From NCBI RefSeq assembly GCF_954871325.1, contig NC_088777.1, positions 26,699,366 to 26,763,365 of the forward strand: 64,000 bases of DNA, read 5' to 3'. Numbering within the stretch: the stretch's first letter is position 1; each line of letters begins with the position of its first letter. The DNA is from Gordionus sp. m RMFG-2023. Lineage: Eukaryota > Nematomorpha > Gordioida > Chordodea > Parachordodidae. Shown in pieces: positions 11,112 to 23,500 of the stretch. The translations under genes were made by a program, and so were the position numbers. The notes below the pieces were generated by a model that had not been told where the DNA came from, did no database searches, and worked only from the letters and a program-made list of their open reading frames with translations.

Positions 11112-13500
11112 CAGTGTTGTTAATTGGTTGGTTGTGTAAAACCCAGACCCGGGGTTTGGGTCTAAATAATCGACCAAACCAGCTCTAAGCACGAACCCCG
11201 AGCACAGACCCAGGGTCCAGACCCGGAGTTCAGACCCACCTATGAATTACACCTGGGGCTCGGATAAATGAAAAGTAAAAAAAAATTTCATTTTCTAATC
11301 TTAAATTAAATCTTATTCTATCTTATTCATTCTAAATTAATAAAGCTTTTTTTTTATTCTCATTTTCTTACCATTTTTGGGGACTTTCTTTTGATCAAAA
11401 ATTTTTATAGTAAAATAAAAATATCAGTAAATATTCAAAAAGAGTGACCCATGCATGACAGAAAAAAAATAAAAAAGTAAAATTTTATTTTAACACATAA
11501 TGATATTGTAATTAAATGTGGACCAATATAAAAATTCAACGTCATTCATGCATGTATAAATAATAAAAAGAAATGTAAATTTATAATTTGTGATGAAATG
11601 GCCAATAAAAAGTTTTTCTTTATTATATTAAAGTTATATTCCCAATATTATATATGTCATAATTTTTAAAGGGATGTCAACTTATCCAGGATCACCACAG
11701 GTTTTAAAGGTATAACTAATAAATTTGGGTTTTAAGTAGGTGTGTGCCGATATCACTTTTTGGAGGCCTATCCGATCCGATATTTCCGATATTAAATTGA
11801 TATCGACCGATTACCGATCCGATATCATATCTAATTTTTATGTCATTTATTTAAATATATTATAATGATCAATTATAGTTTATATTCAATTCTATTGCAA
11901 TTCTAAAAGTATATAAAATATTTTTATTGTTAAATAACTTTTATATAAGTAATAAGTAACATTAATCTATATATATAATAAATAATGAACAAATATATTA
12001 TGAAATTTGAATAAATATTTTAAACAATATTTAACATTAATAAATCGAAGATTTCTTATTAGAAATACCAAAATTTACTTATTTATCAGAAATCAGTTTA
12101 CGTTTACGGCGATGTTAACTGTCAAGTCAATATCACCAAATTCACTAAAAACAGATTCTGAAGAGATTATAGCACACTTTTATAAACAGAATGCGCAAAA
12201 AAATAACAATATGGCAGAATGTTTATTAATTAATTATTAATATTAAAAAAATATGTTGACGATTTTATCAAAAATAAAACCCCTTTTCAGATATAAAAAT
12301 TTTTATTGCAAAAATAAAATAAAATTTACTATTAAAAACTTGAAAGAAATTGTTGAAAAAATTTTTGTTATTTTTTAAAAACTTCCTGTAATTTAACTTA
12401 AATAATTATTTTTCAAAGCGATCTTCAAACCAAATAACAAAACAAGATCCATATAATTGAGGCAATTACTAGTTTTTTGATTAATATATTTCACAGCCTC
12501 TTTAACTCACATACGAATTGATATATCGAAAAGGAAATTCGATCTTATATCATACATATCTTTGAAGTTTGAAAAACTAATTTAATAGATAATTAGTAAT
12601 TACTAATTATCTGATCTCATTTTTAGATTTTATTTTCTGTTTCAGTTTTAATATGGTTATAATTATATTATACATAATAAGAAAAACGATGACGATGATG
12701 ATGATATTTACGAATACGAATAAAATTATAATTGAAAACTGTGTTTTTGAAATTTTTTTGAAAAACTTCCTTTTCTTCCCAAATCTAAAAAAATGGAAAT
12801 TAATTTTCATCAAATTTATAATTATAACTGTTTCCATCGAGAATGTTGACGGAAATATTTTTAAATAGATTTAAATTAATCAATTTTATGTTGAATTTTT
12901 TATGTAAAATAAAAATATTTTATTATATTTATAGAAACTAGAGACGCTAAGCCACTCGTTAATATCAATCACATCTTTATTTTAGATTTTAAAATCATGA
13001 AGAAATATATAATTTACATTTTTTATCATATAAGAAAATAGCGGATTTTATTAAAAAAATTAGCTACAGATACTTAATTTTATTATTAAAAACCCAAATA
13101 AAAATTATATTTTTATTAAATATTCATACTCTAGTTGATGAAATTAAATAAATCCGGTCAGAAAGTTCGTATCTAATTCTGAACTAAGATCAGGATGGTA
13201 TAGAAATAATCTTTAAGCAAATCTACATAATAATTCATTTTAATTATTTCCAAGCCCTAAGTAAGTGGCCCCGATTAAAAAAATTTTAGTCATAAGCTGA
13301 GTTGCTTGCAGGATTTTCCTATTTAAGTTCGATATTATTGATAAATAATTTTTAATTAAAATATTTTAAACAACATTATTTATGGGGTTCGAGTTAATGC
13401 TGGCTTATTTCTTATATAAATATTGCTAATGTAGATCGCAGTGATTTTATTAGACCCAAACCTCGGGTTTGGGATTTACACAACCAATTAAACAACACTA
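11112..13500. mobile_element. hAT-like element, family 5 (CAGTGTTGTTAATTGGTTGG ends), no gene left
   Basis: The left end at 11112 reads CAGTGTTGTTAATTGGTTGG, followed by GACCCGGGGTTTGGGTC-type motifs. The right end near 13440-13500 is the inverse (TTACACAACCAATTAAACAACACTA). The 8 bases outside the two ends do not match, so the right end may belong to another copy. The inside is AT-rich. An open frame at 12007-12240 (77 codons) and two overlapping opposite frames at 12607-12868 resemble nothing known. A family 4 terminus lies inside at 11739-11830. Confidence 0.55.
11739..11830. mobile_element. Terminus of family 4 hAT-like repeat nested in family 5 element
   Basis: TAGGTGTGTGCCGATATCAC is followed by a cluster of GATCCGATAT and CCGATAT motifs, matching the style of the ends at 2760-2790 and 3425-3508. 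No partner end was found. Confidence 0.4.
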
Positions 13501-14231
13501 CCCATATCGATATTTTGTGTTAATAAAAATATACCTGACCCCCTAAGACCTATACCCGCCCTCTATCAGTGATTATTATTATTACAATAAAAAAATATTT
13601 AATTATCAACTTGTTTATTAAATCGTTACACGACACGACCCCGGGTCTGGACCCATGGTCGGCCTGAGCACATAAAAGGGTCGTAAATTTTACGACCAAG
13701 CAAATTAACAACACTATCAGGGTGAACATCTGTTCACTCAATTTGCTCATTATTAGAAATATTTAGACATTTGGGGAGAGGATAGTTTAATTTAGCCATA
13801 ATTATACAAGTTGGCGAAAATTATCCTAGGTGTCCCTGTAACACAAGTACATTATTAATATCATAATAAACTTAATTAATTACTATGTTACCGTTGAACG
13901 ATTGTTCTCATCATTAAAATATATATATTGTGGGCCCATGTGGAAATTTCATTGATGATATTTTTAGAAGATATATGATAATTCTCCTAAATAAAATTTT
14001 TCAAATATAGAAATATAATAATATTTTTTTAAATTGTGTTATATTATATATTTTATAATTAAGATGATAAATTATTTTTATGGTCAATAATTACAAATAA
14101 AATAAATTTTAAAAAAATGACTTTCTCTATTTTAACGATATTTTATAAGTTAGTATTTTTCTGAACTCGAGCCGGGCTCAGAGATTTTTTACTGAACCTG
14201 AATCCTATTTTTGGAAGGTTTCACAGCCCTG
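13501..14231. mobile_element. Two further hAT terminus fragments in non-coding DNA
   Basis: A GC-richer patch at 13615-13712 (ACGACCCCGGGTCTGGACCC, ending TTAACAACACTA) is a family 5-like end. A second end at 14150-14231 terminates in TTTCACAGCCCTG and carries GAGCCGGGCTCAGAG motifs. Between them no gene is recognised. Confidence 0.4.
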
Positions 14232-14430
14232 GTTTAAAATAATTTAAATTTGAAAAATTTAACTAATTTTCTCCCTTTCTTTTTTATATTTGTAAAATGT
14301 ATTGTCATTTTCTGATAATTTATTTATTTGAATTATAATTATAAAATAAACTAATTAAAAGAATATATATAATATAATGCGTACATAATGAATATTCATT
14401 AATTATATAAATATATGTTCATTTTTTTAG

Positions 14431-14599
14431 CAAATAACAAATTTGAGAGGAGAAGTGACCGATAATCCCATGAGCTGTACACACGTGATAATGGACTCTA
14501 TCAAGCGCACCTTAAAATTTTTTTGCGCTCTTTCTCATTGTAGATATATAGTGACGTCCAAATGGGTGGAGGATAGTCATAATGCTGGATATTTCTTAG
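14431..14599 (+). CDS. PTIP-like exon A: first BRCT of the pair
   Basis: The acceptor is TTTTTTTAG before CAAATAACAAATTTG; the donor is TTCTTAG followed by GTTAAC. It codes 56 residues plus one base, including LRGEVTDNPMSCTHVIMDSI, a typical BRCT strand-helix segment with Cys-Thr-His, and YIVTSKWVEDS, the conserved Trp helix. The frame is open at both ends. Confidence 0.8.
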
Positions 14600-17500
14600 G
14601 TTAACCCTTATTTTATCAAAATAAATTTCCTGAAATCCTTTATGCATTTCACAGGTATGTCGTAATATTAAAATATTCTTACGATTTGAGAAAACAAAAT
14701 TTTTTTTACTTTCTTCGCTTCTTGCCCATAATAATTGTCTGAAGTATTTAAAGGTTAAGGTCTAATTGGAGCAATTAAAATTCTAACTATCATGGCTTCT
14801 AATTTATCTATTTTTTTGCCGAAATATTTCCATGATTAGTCTATGTATATGGTGAATTCCATATCAAATCAACCAAGGTTCCAACCCGACCCCTTTCAAT
14901 TTTTTTTAAATTTTGCATAATGGTAGTATATACTATAACTAAGAAAAAAATGAAATTTTACCTCCCAAAAAGGCTTACCCGCTAAGATATGGGCGTTTAA
15001 AGCGCGGAAAAATGGTACATTTTTGACAAAAAGTGCCTCATTTATTTTCAAATATCTCGAGAAATAATTAAGTTAGAAAAATAATTTAAATTTTATTATG
15101 TAGCTTAATAATAGTTCTTTAATATGACATAAAAATAAATATGATGAATGTCCAAAACCGGAAATGGCCATAGAAAAAAAAGGTATTTTTTTTTCTGTAG
15201 ATACATATAACACTGCTTTATATTTGTGCCAAATCCTAGCCTGGGATGAAAAAGGGTCTGGGAGTTATGACTCTTTATATGGCTTAAATTGATCAAAAAT
15301 ATCTTCATTTAATGAATACTAATGAAATAATGTTTATTTAAAAATTATGTCTAAATGATATGCCCTTACTTTTTTTTATTTATTAGCATAAAACAATCTA
15401 TCATAATTAAAATTCAACAAGTCATCATATTTAATTGATAAATTCACATTCATATTGTAGTTTTCGTAACCCCTAATGTGTAAGCTCTATAACTTTTACT
15501 TCATCTTAGAATCATAATTACAATTTTCATTTATATTAAAGAAAAATGAATTCTCCGAATCGAAAATAGTATTCTTAAACGGAAAAAATAATAAAATTAT
15601 TATATTATTGGGAAAAAGAAACTAAATTATTATAAACTAAAAAAATAATAAAATCATATTATATTATTGGGAAAAAGTGCAAGACCATGCACAGGGATTT
15701 CATTGGACAAATAATCAGTCCACTATTCACTCTTTTATCATTTATTATAGTCAGTACAACACTATAAAACATATAAGTTTAGTGGTGATATCAGATTGCT
15801 TAAAGCACAATGCCTGTGCCTTTTATTTATTCCAAACTAAAATGATCTTATTTTTAAAAGAAAGATTTGATACATTGACCAAAATTTATTATTTTTCTGA
15901 TGGTAACCCAATATAAAAATTAAAAAAATTTCATAAATCTCTATAATCATGAATGTGATTTTGGTATAAAGGCCGAGTGGCATTTTTTTGCTACAGCTAT
16001 GGAAAAAGTCCGTGCGACAGTTTAGGAGGTATTAAAAAACGGCTAGCAGCTCGAGCTAGTTTGCAACGGCCATATCAAAACCATATTTTGACACCAATGG
16101 ATTTATTCGACTTTGCAACAAATAATATACATGGAGTAAATTACATTTTTGTAAGCAATAATGAATACAATAATATGGGAAATCATCTAGAAAGCAGATT
16201 TTTGAGAGCAAAACGAATTCCGGGAACACAAAAATACCATGCTTATATTCCCCTTGACGAAAATAAAATTAAAGTCAAAATTTATTCCAATTCGTTAGAT
16301 AATTTAATATATGATATATTGTAAACATAATTATAAATTATTATATTATATGTAATTATGCATTTCAGAAAAATAAAGTTATAAATTGGTTTAGAATTAT
16401 TTTGTCAAGTAATTTTCAGTCACAATATGTTAACAATTAAAAATAAAAAAAAGTTAGGGCCTACCATTTAGACATAATTTCTAAAAAAACATTTCATAAG
16501 TATTCATTAAATGAAGATATTTTTGATCAATTTAAGCCATATAAAGAGTCATAACTCCTAGACCCTTTTTCATCCCAGGCTAGGATTTGGCACAGATATA
16601 AAGCAGTGTTATATCTATCTATTTTTTCTATGGCCATTTCCGGTTTTATACATCCGGTTTTGGACATTCATCAAATTTATATCATATTTATTTTTATGTC
16701 ATATTAAAGAACTATTATTAAGCTACATAATAAAATTTAAATTATTTTTCTAACTTAATTATTTCTCGAGATATTTGAAAATAAATGAGGCACATTTTGT
16801 CAAAAATGTACTATTTTTCCGCGCTTTAAACGCCCATATCTTGGCGAGTAAACCTTGTTGGGAGGTAAAATTTCATTTTTTTCTTAGTTATAGTATATAC
16901 TACCATTATGCAAAATTTAAGAAAAATTGAAGGGGGTCGGGTTGAGAATCGACTTTTTTTGGTTGATTTGATATGGAATTCACCATATATATTATAAATA
17001 TATGGTAGTATTATTTAAATTCTGATAATTCAAACAGTAAATGTTAAGAATAAAACATTTTTCGAAACATAAGTCATATCATTTACATATCTATATAAAT
17101 ATTTTTTAGAGAAAGAAATAAGTAAAGAAACCCTTAATATCATTTATTTTCGCTATGCCTGAGACGGGACATATATCGTGGCAAATAAATATAAATTTTC
17201 TAAAAAACATTACAGATGAAAGTGAGTACATATTGAAAGATATAGACGCCGAAAGAAGTTACGACTTCTGCCTCAAAACTAGTTTATATAGGGCTCAACA
17301 TAGAGATTTGCTATTCAAAGTTAAAAATATATTATTTTTAAAACTAATTATCTTTATAAACTTTCTCATAGTCGAAGTTAGTAAAATTTAAAGGATGATA
17401 AATTAACGCTCAATATAGTTAGAAAACCCAATACCTTCGATAATGTAGGAATTAGTGTTGTTAATTAGTCGATTTCCATGACTACGATTAGCGACTAAAT

Positions 17501-20500
17501 TAGTCTATTAGTCGACTAATTTATTTGACTAATTTAGTCGACTAAAAGGACTAGTATAGTCGTCTAAAACAAGTAATATAGTCGACGAAAACAACTAATT
17601 TCAGCATAGTCGACCCATTAGTCGACTAAATCAATTTTTTGAGCCTAACCGAACCTGAACACTGTATAGTCGGGTTTAGTCTATTTCTTCCGACTACTTG
17701 AGATATCAGAGAAGATAAACCATAGAAAAGTCACAAATCTCATATTCGTTATTTTTATTAATTTTTTGTTTTCTTAATTTTTTTGGATCAAATGGGTAAA
17801 AATATAAATTAAAATTTAAATTAGGATGTATCATAGAAAAGTGACAATTGTCATAATCGTTATTTTTTGAGTTATTTTAAAGTAAATAGGTAAAAATATG
17901 TTTTGTAACTGTCAAAAATATGACGAAACGAAATTCCAAAAATAAAAACAAAGAAATAGAATTGATAATCTAGAAAACTAAATAAAAGGGAAATAAATCT
18001 CAAATTAGATAATTAAAATCTCAATTCAGACAATTAAAATCTCAATTCAGACAATTAAAATCTCAATTCAGACAATTAAACACTCAAATAAAATAAGGTT
18101 CCTTTATTGATAATTTCAAATCAACATTAGAATCATATTTTCATAAAACAAAAAAATTGATAAGTCGTTTTATAAAAATTAATAATGTCCAAGAATGGTT
18201 TTTTGCAATTTCATAAAAAAATCAAATGATAAAAAAAAATCTCTAATTTTAAAATGACTGACATTTTAATTATATTAAAAAAATATATCTTATAAAATGA
18301 TTGACATTTAACTACAAAAATATATCATTTATGACAGTAACCATGTTAAATTAAAATTTGAGTGAAGTTGTTCCATAGAAAAATTACAATTGTCATAATC
18401 GTTATTTTTGAACTTTTTTAAATTAAATAGGTAAAAATGTATATTGTAAACATGTTAAATAAAAATTTCAGTGAAGATGTACCATAGAAAAGTGACAATT
18501 GTCATATTGTTATCTTTTAATCTTTTTGAATTTTTTTAAATTGTAAAGATGTTAAAATAAAATTTCAGTGTAGAAAAGTGACAATTGCCATAATAGTTAT
18601 TTTTGAACTTTTTTGAATTTATTTAAAGTAAATAGGTAAGCATATTGTAAAGATGTTAAAATAAAATTTGAGTGAAGTTGTACCATAGAAAAGTGACAAT
18701 TGTATTTTTAAACTTTTTTGAATTTTTTCAAAGCAAATAGGTAAAAATATTTTATTAAGTTAAAATTTCAGTGAAGATATACCATAGAAAAGTGACAATT
18801 GTCATACATAATGGCTATTTTTGAATTTTTTCAAAGCAAATTGGTAAAATATTTATTGTAAACATGTTAAGTTAAAATTTCAGTTAAGATGTACCATAGA
18901 AAAGTGACAATTGTCATAATATTTATTTTTCAATTTTTTTGAATTTTTTGCTGAAACGAGCTGACTTTTATCCTACGCCCGTTTATCCTATTGGGTGAGC
19001 TAGCTAAATATTATTAAAAATTGCCAGCGCGGTTAAAAAATTCTTACTTTTATTTGTTATTTACAATTTATTTGGTAAACATTAAAAGTACAGATAACTG
19101 TTGTGGATGTTATATTTGGGAGAAGCTAATGAGATTAAAAAACTTCTTAGATTTCATTTGCCTGGAAGAATATAACATCAACATGAATAAAAATATGATT
19201 TCACCCGTTTTCCCAAAAGCAAAAAAAATTAAATTTTAAATGCAACGTTTGAAATAGGTAGCATCCACGTCAAGATTAAATCACAAGATAAGAGTAGATG
19301 AGGTTAATAGAAGAGAGCACACTTTTTAATTACATAACAAAACATTTAAATTTGAAAGTAAGGAGATTGATTTGTAAATCTGCAATTATACATATAAATA
19401 AATTTCCTGATTTGAAAACTATTTAAATAAAAAAAGATTAAGTTTTGTTAATTGGTTAGTTGTGTAACCCCCTGACCCTGGATTTGGGTCTAAATTAACT
19501 AAACCAGCTCTGATCACGAGCCCCGGGGAAAGACCCGGGGTTCACACCCTTAACATACATACCTCGTTTTCTTTAAAAATCAAAACAAATTTTTTCCTCT
19601 TTTAATAATTTTTTTACAAAAAAGGAAAAACATAGCCATTCATGGCACATTATCCCTATATTGTCAATATTATTTTTAATTTCATATAATAAAATATAAC
19701 ATTTTGAGATTTTATTTATTATTTTAATTTTGAAATATTTAAGGGCCTAACTGGCACCATTATTTTTTTGTTTTAATTCTATATATTTTTTGGTACGTTT
19801 ATTTATTAATAAATTGAATTAAATTAAATGTGTCTTACTTGAATTTTTTTATCATAGAAGGATGCAGAATTTTTAGTTATTGTTATGTGAAATAAAATTT
19901 AAATAATTTTTATAGACTTTTCTTCATGCCCCGCCCATATAAAAAAATCTAAACCACACTCGCCCCCCATATAAAATTTAAATATGCCTATTTCGATTAA
20001 TGCTATGAGAATTGAGGAAACAGTAAAATTATTGTGACTACTGATATGAGAACCTGATGAAACAGTTAACTAAACACAAATCATTACGCAAAACATTTTT
20101 TTATTCTTTTATTTTAAAATTTTCTCTTAAAAATATAATAATAATTTTCCCATTTTTTAAAAAATAAAATATATATGTAAAAAAATATATTTCTTTTTAT
20201 AAAAACATTATATAATAATAATATTTTCGACAACATTATACATAAAAAATCAATATTCCCAAAAATAAACATAAAAAATATATAATGTTACAACACGCCC
20301 CCTTTTTAAAGGAACAAAAACCCGGGGCAAGAACGATACATTTTTCAAGTAATTATTTAAAAAAAACAATTGGTGTATAAAAATTCAATAAATAACTCAC
20401 ATATATTTTAAAAATTGTTTTTTATATTATTTTTCTTTTTGCATCGTTCATACACCCTTTTCTGGTCTTCAATGATAGCCATCGCAGTATTGTTACAGTT

Positions 20501-23500
20501 GAATCAAAGAGTTGATTATAACGTTGCTGTCCTCTTTTTTTCCACGCTCTTTGTAGTACTAGTCATAAATTAGTTGTTATCTTAATATTGCGTCGTTCAT
20601 CTTTTACGTTTCGGACAGACGGTATTTGGTTTATGAATCCTAGCTTGATTAATCCATTGCATCATTGGTCAGTCATGATCATTCTATCTTAAGTTAGGTA
20701 TCATCAATCTAGCATCATTATAGTTAATTGTTCAGAGTCATTGTAGTTGATTGGAAGAAATATTACAAAAAGTCAATCCAATTTTTTTTTCAATTTTTTT
20801 AATAAACTATAATCACTTCACTAAAAAATAACAATTTTATATTCTTTAATTTTTCAATGTTGATTACTTTAACCTACTATATACTTTTTTTTACTTTTAC
20901 TAATTTTCAAAATTAATTACTTTTACTCAACACATTTTTTAACCTCTTTTATCTTCCGATATCCTAATTTTTATAATTTGTCAAAAAAACGAATTCTTCT
21001 ACAATTCCCCAATCATAATTAATTATTTTTCCTTGAAACTCTAAATTCTATCTTTACAACCCTTTTTTATAAAAAAATATCTTTTACAACACATTTTCCT
21101 AAAATTTAAATCAATTCCATAATTTATCGCTTTTACTCAAAACATATTTCTTAACCTCTTTTCTTATTTCACAATTTATATTCTAATTATCTTCCAAAAC
21201 GAATTCTACAAATTACCCCAAATTCCTATAATAAATCTTTTCACTTTTCCTTGAAATTCAATTTTAACCCCATTTTTATAAACCACTACGCAAAAACTTT
21301 CCTATTTCTTATTTTTTTTCTATTTCTCTTTTTTTTAAACTAATTAATTACTCCTTTCTTTTATTTTTAATTTAAAAAAATGAATTTACATTCTCTGTGC
21401 AATTATATTAACATTTACTTAACTCGTGTGTTTTCCCCTTTTTTAATATTTTATTACTAACCTTTTATACCATATACGTCTCAATTTAATCAATTATAAT
21501 GTGCATAAATTGAGCGTTTCAAACGCTGCGTTGCAAACGCAACATTTAAATAAGTTCTTAAAAAAAGGATTTGTCTTTTGAAAATTATATTATCGTCGGC
21601 GTTCTTATTTCTTTAATTTCTAAATATTCCTTTTTAGGATATAAGTAAGATATTTATATTACATTTTATATAATATTGCACAGCGAATAATAATAAAAAG
21701 TAATGAAAAAGCAAACCTATTGCGTTTTTTAAAATGGTTGCTAACGCCAAACTGTAATTTTACCAATTTGCACGAGGTCATTTGAAATGCATTATTTGCG
21801 CTTGAAACGCTCAATTTGTGCGCATTATTACACTTTCCAACTTTCCTATAATATAATATGAAGTATTAACATGATAAATCAACATTTAACTCCGAAATAC
21901 TTTGGTTTATCCTTTCCCATACAATTCTTCCTGTTTTCACACTTTTATTTCCTTTTTTTTTATATTTCAACTTATTCCTTATAACTCAGGAAATTACTAT
22001 TTACATTTCCCTAAATATATATTTTCAAATTTTTCCTTTAATTCCTTTTCTTAACTATATTTTCATACCCTTCTTGTTCTCAATTACTTTCGATGCTTCT
22101 TAACCCCCTTATTATCCTCCACTCTCTTTTAAACAAATATCTACCTTATAATCTACGAAACAATCCAATTTTTCATCAAATTATATTTATTCTTTAAATC
22201 ATCAATATCATTCCTTAATATAACCACATTCTTTTCTCCTTCCTCTACCACACTTTCACTTTTTAACTTTTTTTCTCACCAATTTCACAGGAAAATTATG
22301 ATATATCGGTAATTTTTCTTTCTCCAAATTTGATTCCTTATACATTTCATCAATTCTTATATAACTATTATCTAGTCCAGATTTCTTCCCAGCGATCTTC
22401 TTCCCTATTTCCAACTTAAAATCCTCGCCACTAGTTTCCAAAATATCTAGATCAACCGAAATATCATCAATCCAAATCAATATATTTCTCAATTTCCGCA
22501 TCAGGCATTATACTTATGTCAATTTTATTATCCAAAATATCAGGCTTCTCCTGACCCATTTTATCACTTATAATTTTTTTATTTTGCTGAATTTCCTCAG
22601 AATTATTTAATACATTTTTAATATCACCACTTTTTAACATTTTATTTTCCAAAATTTCATTTTTTTCATTATCACAAATTTCTTGATTATTATATACCAT
22701 AATCTCAATTTTAATATTCTCTAAATTTCATTTTTCATCAATTTATCTCCCAAAATTTTAACATCTACCTCTTTTACATATTTTTTTAATATTTCAATAT
22801 TTTTATTATTATTTTTCCCTTTAAATATATTCAACATAATATTTTCTAATCCAAATTTCTATATCCAATTCCATCCCAAAACTATATCAATTTTTTCTTT
22901 CAATATTCAAAGATCCAAATTTATCAATTCTTTATTTATTAATACCGGTAAATTTACTTTTCCCAATACCATAATTTCTGAACCATTCAATTGTTTTACC
23001 CTCATTTTATCTTTAATTATGGGTTCATTCGGCCATAATTTGTAAAATTCATCATACCCCATTACAGATATTGTTGTCCCTATATCCAATAACATCTAAA
23101 TTTCTTTATTTCCTACATTCACTTTTACTCTTGGACATTGACCAAAATTTTTATTATCTTCCAACTTTAAAATCGGTAAATTGCATATTTGAATATTTTT
23201 TTGTGTTACATCTCCCAACATATTATTATAAATCCCATAAGTGTTATTTCCATTTCCTTCATTTTTTCTTTCCATTTCATTATTATCTTTTACTTTATTT
23301 TTATTTATACTTTCTTTCATTTGATCCAATTGATTTTTTAATATATCTCCTCCAAATGTTTTTATTTTACTATCATATAGTCATACTAGAGGACAATCCC
23401 GCGCATAATGACCAATATTTCTACATCAAAAACAAGTTATTACTTGAGCATTATTTCCTTCATTTTCCGTTTCTTTAGGTATTATATTATATTCATTTTT

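Noticed and set aside
11112-13500. Family 5 hAT as a proven single insertion
   Set aside because: Ends are inverted partners but the 8 bases outside do not match (AAAGAAAT against CCCATATC), so only the terminus identity is claimed.
17155-17391. Open frame MPETGHISW... as a stand-alone small gene
   Set aside because: Only residues coded by 17216-17319 match the BRCT linker and are framed by acceptor and donor sites; the rest reads intron sequence.
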